From positions 310,001-374,000 of the forward strand of contig NZ_JAKNQH010000003.1 in NCBI RefSeq assembly GCF_022662305.1: a stretch of 64,000 nucleotides of DNA, read 5' to 3'. Within the stretch, counting starts at the first letter, position 1. Every line of letters begins with the position of its first letter. Position numbers and translations under genes: made by a program. The stretch comes from Sphingomonas sp. BAUL-RG-20F-R05-02 (GTDB taxonomy: Bacteria > Pseudomonadota > Alphaproteobacteria > Sphingomonadales > Sphingomonadaceae). Below the pieces are notes generated by a model, which was not told the DNA's origin, made no database searches, and worked only from the letters and a program-made list of their open reading frames with translations. This document shows, in pieces, positions 33,813 to 40,378 of this stretch.

Positions 33813-35021
33813 ATGCTTTTCCGACTAGAGATTGAGAACTTCTATTCAATTCGTGATCGACAGATCATTGATCTGACGGTCGCAGAAAATGTGCCTGAAA
33901 CCCCCGGGCGGTTCGCGCCGGTTTGGCACGACGCACCTGAGCGTGCGCCGAAAGTAGTGGCGATTTTCGGCCCCAACGCCGCAGGTAAATCGACGGTCTT
34001 ACGCGCCTTATCATTCATCGCTTGGTTCGTTCGAGATAGTTTTCAGCTTACGCCGATGGCTCGCCTACCTTATGAGCGGTTCAACAGTAATAACGGGGCG
34101 GACAGCCCGACACGGCTATCGATTACGCTCGGCGGGCTATCTGATCCCAGTGATGAAGACTCGCCGGCGTGCCGTTATGTTTATTCGCTTGAGATAGGTG
34201 GGCCACGCAACGAACCACAACGAGTTTTAGCCGAATCAGTCCATTATTGGCCAACGCCAGCTCGTCGTAAAATCAAGTTGTTCGAACGAGATAGTAGAGG
34301 GAAGGTTACTGCTTCCGGTAATTTCGGCCTGCCTGGCTTTCGACAGGCGCTTGACAAAGTTCTCCGCCCTAATGCCAGCGTAATTTCTACATTAGTGCAA
34401 CTTGGGCATCCGTTCGCGATGGCGTTGTGGGAGGCCGCGAGCATCGTTTCTTCCAATATTCTGATCGAGCGAAGCGACGGGGTCGAGGAAGCGATGGTTC
34501 TTCTTTATTCTCAAAACCCGGCGCTGGTGGATGCGCTTAATCGAGAGATTGAGCGCATTGATCTCGGCATTCGCGAAATGCGTCTCGAAAGCGGTCCAAC
34601 TGGGCCGATTGCGCTCTTCCAGCACGAAGGTCATGATGGTTTGATGCCACTGATTTTGGAAAGCCACGGTACTCGTACGTTTTTGCGGCTCTACCCCCAC
34701 CTCCTCGGCGCACTCGAAAGGGGCGGTATCGCGATCCTCGACGAACTCGACACAGCCATCCATCCACTGATCCTGCCAGAAATTATTCGCTGGTTTCACG
34801 ATCCTATTCGCAATCCGCATAACGCTCAGCTTTGGATGACCTGCCATAATGCATCGTTGCTGGAGGAGCTTGTCAAAGAAGAAGTGCTTTTTTGCGCCAA
34901 GTCATCGGACGGGAGAACCGAAGTGTATGCGCTTCAAGATATCCAAGCGGTCCGCCGGGGTGACAACTTTTACCGTAAATATCTAGGAGGCAGCTACGGC
35001 GCTGTCCCCTATATCGGATGA
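33813..35021 (+). CDS. AAA ATPase of an AbiL/PARIS-like abortive infection pair
   Basis: 402 residues from ATG 33813, after GAGG; the frame to 33660 is untranslated leader. The protein opens with MLFRLEIENFYSIRD, typical of AAA_15/AAA_21 SMC-like ATPases. Walker A is GPNAAGKST (residues 53-61), Walker B ILDELD (~308-313) with the DTAIHP switch, and TCHNASLLEEL follows as the H-loop-like region. The next gene, overlapping by 4 bases, is RloB-like. Such ATPase + RloB/Toprim pairs (AbiLi/AbiLii; compare AriA/AriB of PARIS) sense infection and trigger toxicity. A prophage-borne copy would guard the lysogen against other phages. Confidence 0.8.
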   Translation: MLFRLEIENFYSIRDRQIIDLTVAENVPETPGRFAPVWHDAPERAPKVVAIFGPNAAGKSTVLRALSFIAWFVRDSFQLTPMARLPYERFNSNNGADSPTRLSITLGGLSDPSDEDSPACRYVYSLEIGGPRNEPQRVLAESVHYWPTPARRKIKLFERDSRGKVTASGNFGLPGFRQALDKVLRPNASVISTLVQLGHPFAMALWEAASIVSSNILIERSDGVEEAMVLLYSQNPALVDALNREIERIDLGIREMRLESGPTGPIALFQHEGHDGLMPLILESHGTRTFLRLYPHLLGALERGGIAILDELDTAIHPLILPEIIRWFHDPIRNPHNAQLWMTCHNASLLEELVKEEVLFCAKSSDGRTEVYALQDIQAVRRGDNFYRKYLGGSYGAVPYIG

Positions 35022-35584
35022 GCCGCCAACCGCGATCTATCGTCGCACAGCGCAAGCGCCTTTTTGTCGGTTGCGAGGGTGAGAGCGAACAGGGCTACGC
35101 TGTCCTGTTGGGCCGCATTGCGGACAGCTTGCGGATCCCTGTGCACCTTGACGCCGTGTTGCTTCAGCCCGGTGGCGGCGATCCCCTCGCGCTGGTGCAA
35201 TTGGCTATTCAGCGCGCGGGCGAACGATCCGAACGCCACGGTGATTACGAACGATCTTTCATCTTATTGGACGATGACAAGCTTAATATCTCGCCGGATC
35301 GTGATGGGCAGATCGCGCCCTTGGCTGCACAGGCCGGCCTTGTGTTAATTTGGCAACACACGTGCCATGAAGCCTTGTTGCTTCGGCACCTAGAAGGTTG
35401 CGCGCAGCGACGGCCTGGGAGTACCCCACTTGCGCTCACCGCACTGATCCAAGAATGGCCGGCTTACAGAAAAGGCTTGGCAGCGATGCGGTTAGCGAAG
35501 AAGATCGATCACCATGCTCTTTCGCGCGCTGCATTGGTCGAAAATAAATTAGCTGAATTGCTCGTAGCAGCAGGACTGATCTGA
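35018..35584 (+). CDS. RloB-like effector partner of the AAA ATPase
   Basis: 188 residues, start overlapping the ATPase stop (ATGA), so the two are translationally coupled. Conserved RloB-type features: FVGCEGESEQGY near the N-terminus (acidic Glu pair), SFILLDDDKLN mid-protein (acidic DDD), and WQHTCHEALLLRHLEG, the counterpart of the usual SNPCFExWLLLHF segment. The acidic pattern suggests a Toprim-like metal nuclease. In AbiL-type systems this partner is the likely toxic effector. It is somewhat shorter than typical RloB proteins. Confidence 0.75.
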   Translation: MSRQPRSIVAQRKRLFVGCEGESEQGYAVLLGRIADSLRIPVHLDAVLLQPGGGDPLALVQLAIQRAGERSERHGDYERSFILLDDDKLNISPDRDGQIAPLAAQAGLVLIWQHTCHEALLLRHLEGCAQRRPGSTPLALTALIQEWPAYRKGLAAMRLAKKIDHHALSRAALVENKLAELLVAAGLI

Positions 35585-35680
35585 GACATTCTTCGTAATT
35601 GCTTGCTCGGCCAATTGCCCTTGAGAAGCCGGCTACCGCTTATCCCCCATGTTAGACATTCGTGCAGACTGGCAAATGGA

Positions 35681-35774
35681 GGGGTATCACAGGGGTATGG
35701 CTTTTGCGTTGGGCGCACGACGGCGCTAATAGGCTGACGTTTAATCTGGGGGCGGCTGAGGGGTTCTCCGCCGC
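35681..35774 (+). repeat. Accessory-border element, copy C
   Basis: The gap 35585-35892 carries GGGGTA at 35681 and 35692 (11 bases apart), then a hairpin GCGGC-t-GAG / CTC-c-GCCGC around a GGGTT loop (35752-35774). It lies between the RloB-like gene and the convergent AT-rich orphan. Spacing from the first repeat to the TCCGCC arm is 86 bases, as in copy B. Confidence 0.5.
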
Positions 35775-35892
35775 ATTCGTGTGCATTGCAAAATAATATC
35801 AGAAATGCGCTGCTGTTCTTCCGGCGCAGGGCGCGTCCGTACGAAAAGGTTTGGGTAGCTGTCGTGAAGCATCAACCTGCCGCATGACCGCT

Positions 35893-36738
35893 TCAATGAT
35901 CGCCCAGTATCGCCTTGGCAAAGGTTAAGGGCGCAGGATATCGGCGAATAGTTCCGCACATCTCCATGAACTCTCGATAAAGTAAGCTATTTGGGTCACC
36001 TCCTGACTGGATACATAGACTAAAAGCATTAAATTCTGCAGCTGAAAATAAGCCAAATTCGATCAACCCGTCTAGTTCAGAAGCGCTACGGGATAGAGCG
36101 CCCTCGTTGATAATTAAGTCTTTTGTTCGGTCGCCTTCCTCTCGCTCTGCAGTTCTAGAAGACAAATATACCGACTGATCAGAGGCTGGGCACCAAGCAT
36201 AGCCATAGACAATATGAACAGTAAAAAACTCGAACTCTATCTTTCGAGACATAAGATGCCTCTGTACGTTAGGAGCTGCTCCTGGTGCAGATAGATAAAC
36301 AGAATATATCAAGGTACAGTTTTTTGGGTTGTAAGTGCCTATAAACTCAACTCGATCGGACTTTTTTGACCTTAAAAGGTATCGCTTGTCGTTCATTCGC
36401 GGCGATCTTGAAGTAAACAGCGGCCATAGATTGTCTTCATCACGAGGTTCGTAGTACGAATGTTGTTTTAAATAGCGCCCGTCCGATGTCTTCTGATGTC
36501 TTACTATTGTGTTTCCATTGGATTTTGGGCTAACATGAGCCGTGACTCTGTACTCATGCTGGCCAACAAATTTTAACGGATAACTTTTTTCATCGGTTAG
36601 AGAGGCTCCTGACGCTAGCATTTCAGGAGCGGGCGCCGGAATAATAATTAGAATTCCGTACTTGGTTTGTAAGATCGATAGCAACTGACTAGCTTGGCCG
36701 GGGGTATCAACTCGGACTCTAACCTTCCCAACTGCCAT
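35893..36738 (-). CDS. AT-rich accessory protein, unknown
   Basis: 281 residues from ATG 36738 (GGAT upstream); ATG 36768 is an alternative. It has no signal peptide or membrane helix. The N-terminus (KVRVRVDTPGQASQLLSILQ) looks like an alpha/beta domain and the middle is beta-rich with many basic and aromatic residues. I recognise no motif. Base composition is far richer in A and T than the phage backbone, and it is the only leftward gene between CI and the late genes, both marks of an independently acquired moron. Next to a defence pair, a defence or exclusion role is possible but unproven. Confidence 0.6.
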   Translation of the reverse strand: MAVGKVRVRVDTPGQASQLLSILQTKYGILIIIPAPAPEMLASGASLTDEKSYPLKFVGQHEYRVTAHVSPKSNGNTIVRHQKTSDGRYLKQHSYYEPRDEDNLWPLFTSRSPRMNDKRYLLRSKKSDRVEFIGTYNPKNCTLIYSVYLSAPGAAPNVQRHLMSRKIEFEFFTVHIVYGYAWCPASDQSVYLSSRTAEREEGDRTKDLIINEGALSRSASELDGLIEFGLFSAAEFNAFSLCIQSGGDPNSLLYREFMEMCGTIRRYPAPLTFAKAILGDH

Positions 36739-36946
36739 TACTAGATCCTGTCTCGCGCGGACTATCATTCAAATTGGGTCTGATTATCACATCGAACGCC
36801 ACTTTCCGAGACCACGATTGTGCACTCCTCTTGAAATTACAGCGCAACTTCCCCGCGCAAGCTCAGTGCAGACCCGCCAGGCTTCGGATGCTACGCGGAT
36901 GAAGCGTGACGTGGCGGCGAACCAAGAAATTTGTTACAATCCTGCC

Positions 36947-37318
36947 ATGCAAGGGGACGCGCCAGCACCGCTACGCAGGGTGGAAGCGCTGGCTTATATC
37001 GTTGAGCGGATCTCACGATCCGGGATCGCTCCGTCTTATGGAGAGATCGGGCGCGCAATGCGGCCGGCAGTTCACCGATCGCGCGCCGCTCAGTTTGTCG
37101 AGCAGTTGGTCCGCGAAGGCTACCTGGAGCGTTCACCCGCGTCGCGTAGAGGCATCGCCATTCGTGACGTGGTGCGTTGTCGTAGCGCCATAGAACAGGC
37201 GCTTGGTTTGCTTGGTTATAAACACGCTCCGCCACTCGGCGTTCTTCAAGTCACCCCCTCTACATTTGGCTATCTCCCGAAGATCCCACCTTTTGAGCAT
37301 ATCCCCGACATAGACTAG
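36947..37318 (+). CDS. LexA-type winged-helix regulator, possibly leaderless
   Basis: 123 residues from ATG 36947. Residues ~8-75 match the LexA DNA-binding winged helix (EALAYIVERISRSGIAPSYG, EIGRAMRPAV, QLVREGYLERSP), but no Ser-Lys peptidase follows. A TACAAT box at 36934-36939 lies so close that transcription would start at about the ATG, giving a leaderless mRNA. A longer frame from 36818 has no support. It heads the rightward replication/late-regulation genes. Confidence 0.7.
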   Translation: MQGDAPAPLRRVEALAYIVERISRSGIAPSYGEIGRAMRPAVHRSRAAQFVEQLVREGYLERSPASRRGIAIRDVVRCRSAIEQALGLLGYKHAPPLGVLQVTPSTFGYLPKIPPFEHIPDID

Positions 37319-37329
37319 CCGGGGGTTCC

Positions 37330-37512
37330 ATGATCGACGTTGCACGCGCGAAGGCTGCACTTGACGCCATTGAAGGCGAGAAGGTGGAGATCACGAAGGA
37401 GCAGTACGCGCAGCTGCTCACCGAGGTCGGCCGGGGCAACGCAGCGCGGATTACGCTCACCAACGCCCGCTCGATTATGAGCGCCGGCGCACTGGCGGCG
37501 GGCATCGCCTAA
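37330..37512 (+). CDS. Small phage protein, helical
   Basis: 60 residues. Helical with EGEKVEITKEQYAQLL, ending in an Ala/Gly-rich tail. It is 11 bases after the LexA-like gene and shares one base with the DUF3164 start (TAATG). No family recognised. Confidence 0.6.
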   Translation: MIDVARAKAALDAIEGEKVEITKEQYAQLLTEVGRGNAARITLTNARSIMSAGALAAGIA

Positions 37513-38150
37513 TGAGCGGCGCCTCGCATCCCGCCGCGATCGACGTCGGCGGTCAGCCGTACCTGCGCGACGCCAAGGGCGCGCTTGTGCCGATCGCCGC
37601 CATCAAGCCGGCGGATCTGCTCATGGACGAGCTCGTCCGCCGACTACTTGGTGACGCAGTCGACCTTTCGGAGATGCTCACCACGTTCAAGCGTGAAGTG
37701 TTCGAGCAGGTCAGCGCGCATCAAGCGCTAATCGCGCAGGAGTTCGGCGCCAAGATCGGCGGCACCAAGGGCAACATCACGCTGACCACGTTCGATGGAA
37801 CGCAGCGCGTGCTCGTGCAGGTCGCCGACCAGGTCGAGTTTGGCCCCGAAATCCAGGCGGCGAAGTCGCTCATCGATGAGTGCCTGAGCGAATGGGCAGC
37901 GACCGGCGGTGTCGAGCTGCGCGCGCTGGTCAACCGCGTATTCCAGGTCGACCAGCAGGGCACGATCAATCGCGCCGAAGTCTTCATGCTGCTGCGGGTA
38001 GCAATCGAGGACGAGCGTTGGCAGCGGGCAATGGAAGCGATCCGCGAAAGCATGCGGGTAATTGGTTCGAAAACCTACGTGCGGTTCCATCGCCGCGACG
38101 CCGGCGATGCCGGGTGGCGGGCAGTCACGCTCGACATGGCATCAGCGTGA
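37512..38150 (+). CDS. DUF3164 family phage protein
   Basis: 212 residues. The pattern DAKGALVPIAAIKPADLLMDE near the N-terminus, GNITLTTFDG and a C-terminal YVRFHRRDAGDAGWRAVTLD are typical of DUF3164 proteins found in Mu-like and other temperate phages near transposition or replication genes. Function is unknown. It overlaps the NusG-like gene by 4 bases. Confidence 0.8.
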   Translation: MSGASHPAAIDVGGQPYLRDAKGALVPIAAIKPADLLMDELVRRLLGDAVDLSEMLTTFKREVFEQVSAHQALIAQEFGAKIGGTKGNITLTTFDGTQRVLVQVADQVEFGPEIQAAKSLIDECLSEWAATGGVELRALVNRVFQVDQQGTINRAEVFMLLRVAIEDERWQRAMEAIRESMRVIGSKTYVRFHRRDAGDAGWRAVTLDMASA

Positions 38151-38824
38151 ACCGCTGGGTCATCCTGCGGACAAGCGGCGGTCACACGCTGGCGCTGTCG
38201 CGATCGCTTAATAGCGCCGGGCTCGAAGCCTGGACGCCGGAGCGCACGCTGCGCAAATACGTTCGGGCGAACACGCCGTCGGGAAACCGCGCGATCGAAA
38301 GCCAGATCCCGATCCTCCCAACCTTCGTGTTCGCCCAAGAGCGCTTCCTGGCGGATCTGATCAACGCCGCCAAAGCGGAGCGCTCGCCTCACCCTGCGTT
38401 TTCGGTCTTCATCGTCGACGGCCGCGTCCCGCAAATTCACGAGGCCGAGATCACCGGCTTGCGCGCGGAGGAAACCGAAGCTGCCGCAACCATCAAAGCG
38501 ATGCATGACGCGGAAAGCCACGCGGCTGCCGAGAAGATCCGCATCGCCGCCATCAAGTCTGCGGCCGCACGCCGGCGTGCCGAGCAGCAGCTCGAGCGCG
38601 ATCGCCGAGCATCTCTTCGACGCGCGCCGATCGAGCTGAAGGATGGCGCCGAGGTCGAGGTGAGCGACATGCCAGCGCTGGTCGGCATTCGCGGTGTGTT
38701 CGAACGGGCAAATGGGCCATACGCTCACGTCCGCTTCGGCAACCGTTCATGGAAAATTGAGGGTTGGCGCGTACTTCCAGCCTCGTTAAACGACAACACA
38801 GCTCTCCGGAGCACCGCCGCCTAA
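38147..38824 (+). CDS. NusG-like phage protein, putative late antiterminator
   Basis: 225 residues from GTG 38147 (GTGA overlap). Residues ~2-110 resemble a NusG N-terminal domain: RWVILRTSGGHTLALSRSL, EAWTPERT, then IPILPTFVFAQ in place of the LFPGYVFV strand, and VPQIHEAEITGLRAEE like VPLSEEEV. A charged helical linker (~120-170) leads to a KOW-like end (PALVGIRGVFERANGP, VRFGNRSWKIEGWRVLP). NusG paralogues such as RfaH and LoaP let RNA polymerase read through terminators. Standing just before the late operon, which contains strong internal terminators, this one could act as the Q-type antiterminator. The fold call is from pattern only. Confidence 0.65.
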   Translation: MNRWVILRTSGGHTLALSRSLNSAGLEAWTPERTLRKYVRANTPSGNRAIESQIPILPTFVFAQERFLADLINAAKAERSPHPAFSVFIVDGRVPQIHEAEITGLRAEETEAAATIKAMHDAESHAAAEKIRIAAIKSAAARRRAEQQLERDRRASLRRAPIELKDGAEVEVSDMPALVGIRGVFERANGPYAHVRFGNRSWKIEGWRVLPASLNDNTALRSTAA

Positions 38825-38935
38825 GCGGCTTTCGGGAAAGACGAACTGGGGCAACGACCCTTGCGCGCCCGCTACTAACTCCCCGCGACACCGTCGCGGA
38901 GGAAGTCGTAAGCATATCCAGCTTCGGAGGTGGCG

Positions 38936-39172
38936 ATGGCCGCACCAACTGCCCCCTCGCAAGGCGTGCGCCTGCGCGACCTGGGCGATTACCTGTTCGT
39001 GCTCGCCGAGCGTTACGAGACCTCAGAGCGTGACCTCACGGCGCGCCGAGACGTGCATGACGATCTCGAGCGCACCGCCGGCGAGCTGCGCGCGATCGTT
39101 CGCGGCACGGCAGCCAAGGCGATCAATCCGCCGCTCGAGGTCAGCAAGGACGGACGACGCTGCGCCTGGTGA
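38936..39172 (+). CDS. Small phage protein before the packaging genes
   Basis: 78 residues from ATG 38936, after GGAGG. Mostly helical (LRDLGDYLFVLAERYETSE, DDLERTAGELRAIV). Overlaps the lipoprotein gene by 4 bases. In the 111 bases before it, a small hairpin CCGCGA/TCGCGG (38883-38899) is the only structure seen. No family recognised. Confidence 0.6.
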   Translation: MAAPTAPSQGVRLRDLGDYLFVLAERYETSERDLTARRDVHDDLERTAGELRAIVRGTAAKAINPPLEVSKDGRRCAW

Positions 39173-39342
39173 CAGTCGCGCTGCCGCTGGCGGTTGCCTT
39201 GTCGCTCGCCGCATGCGCCGGGCCTGTCGATCGCTGCGCAGGCACGATCAACCCAGCCGAGTGCCGCGCCTTGCCTCGGGCAACCGCAGACCTGACCGAT
39301 TACCTGCTCAGCCGCTTGGTCCCTCGATCGAGCGGCAGGTAG
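39169..39342 (+). CDS. Small phage lipoprotein
   Basis: 57 residues from GTG 39169 (GTGA overlap with the gene before). A short hydrophobic leader ends in the lipobox LAAC, followed by a Cys-containing mature peptide (VDRCAGTINPAECRAL). Its size recalls Rz1-type spanin lipoproteins, but it lies far from the lysis cassette, so that is only one option. Confidence 0.6.
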   Translation: MTVALPLAVALSLAACAGPVDRCAGTINPAECRALPRATADLTDYLLSRLVPRSSGR

Positions 39343-39349
39343 CGCATCG

Positions 39350-39676
39350 ATGCCGACCCAGCCTCCTTTGCTTCGCCGTCCTGGCGCGACTGATCGCAAG
39401 GCTTGGCAGCGCGCCTCGATCTACGGCGACAAGCGCAAGCGTGGCCGCGCCGGCCAGCGCGATCGCGCCCAGGTGCTTGCCGAGGAGCCGCTTTGTCGTG
39501 CCTGCCTCGAACTCGGCCGCACGTCCGCCAGCACGCGCGTCGACCACATCAAGCCACTGAGCGAGGGCGGCAGCGACGAACGGTCCAACAAGCAAGGGCT
39601 CTGCATCCCTTGCCACGACGCGAAGAGCGCGGCCGAACGCGTGTCGAACCAGCGCGGTCGCACCGCCGACCGCTGA
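39350..39676 (+). CDS. HNH endonuclease (packaging-associated)
   Basis: 108 residues. The C-terminal half is an HNH motif: CRACLELGR, RVDHIKPLSEGGSD, NKQGLCIPCHDAKS, with two Cys pairs for the structural zinc. In HK97-type phages an HNH nuclease gene regularly sits beside the small terminase and assists cleavage at cos. The position here fits that role. Confidence 0.92.
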   Translation: MPTQPPLLRRPGATDRKAWQRASIYGDKRKRGRAGQRDRAQVLAEEPLCRACLELGRTSASTRVDHIKPLSEGGSDERSNKQGLCIPCHDAKSAAERVSNQRGRTADR

Positions 39677-39720
39677 AACGTCTCACATCGTGGGATGTCA
39701 CCCCTCAACCCCGGGGGCGG

Positions 39721-39772
39721 GTCAGATCTCTGGCACCCCTCGGGCCGGACACCGCACGTTAGTCAAATTCTC
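39721..39772. other. Candidate cos / terminase recognition region
   Basis: The 141-base gap between HNH and the small terminase holds a G-rich run and two similar direct repeats, GTCAGATCTC (39721) and GTCAAATTCTC (39762), about one-half turn short of four helical turns apart. Gaps of this make-up before the small terminase often contain the cos site in HNH-bearing phages. Sequence similarity to known cos sites was not tested. Confidence 0.35.
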
Positions 39773-39817
39773 GCGCGGCCGAATTCAAAACCAAAATGAT
39801 CCCCGGGAGAATGGCCG

Positions 39818-40309
39818 ATGCCGAGCGGTGGATCGCGGCCAGGCGCTGGCCGAAAGCGCAAGGATCCAGCCCTAGCTTTGACCGGAACCGAGCGTGCGAA
39901 GCTGCCGGCGACGCCGGCGAGCTGCATGGTCCCGCCGTTGCACCTGTCCGATCTCGCGCAGCTGCTGTTCCGTGAAACCGCCGCCATCCTCGAGCAGCAG
40001 GGCCGCGCCGATATAGCGTTCATTCAGCTCGTCGCGATCCTCGCGCAGCGCCAGGAGCAGATCCAGCGCTGGCAGGCGGTGCTCGAGATGTCGGGCGACA
40101 CTTGCGAGAGTTCGACGGTGCGAAAAGTCGATGGGCAGCAGGTCGTGACAACGATGCTGCGCGCGCGCCCGGAAGTCGCGATGCTGTCGGACGCCTTGCG
40201 GCAGACGCAGTCGCTGCTCGGCGAGCTGGGGCTGACCCCTTCGGCCTTCCTGCGGCTCACCGGCGGCAAGAAAGACGACGGCGCCGGCTCTGACGAATTT
40301 GATTTCTGA
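39818..40309 (+). CDS. Small terminase subunit (P27 family)
   Basis: 163 residues. It begins with a basic Gly-rich tail (GGSRPGAGRKRKDP) common to P27-type subunits, followed by a helical core with LSDLAQLLFRETAAILEQQG and a C-terminal SAFLRLTGGKK. It recognises the packaging site and hands DNA to the large subunit. Place between HNH and TerL agrees. Confidence 0.88.
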   Translation: MPSGGSRPGAGRKRKDPALALTGTERAKLPATPASCMVPPLHLSDLAQLLFRETAAILEQQGRADIAFIQLVAILAQRQEQIQRWQAVLEMSGDTCESSTVRKVDGQQVVTTMLRARPEVAMLSDALRQTQSLLGELGLTPSAFLRLTGGKKDDGAGSDEFDF

Positions 40310-40378
40310 GGTGGCGGCCATGAAATCAAACCGAGGCGGCAGCAATCGCGGCACTGAGCCGCTTAACACCTAGACGCG

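Noticed and set aside
38764..39033. Plus-strand frame overlapping the NusG-like gene end
   Set aside because: Out of frame with both neighbours, Arg/Ser-rich; the gene at 38936 with GGAGG is better.
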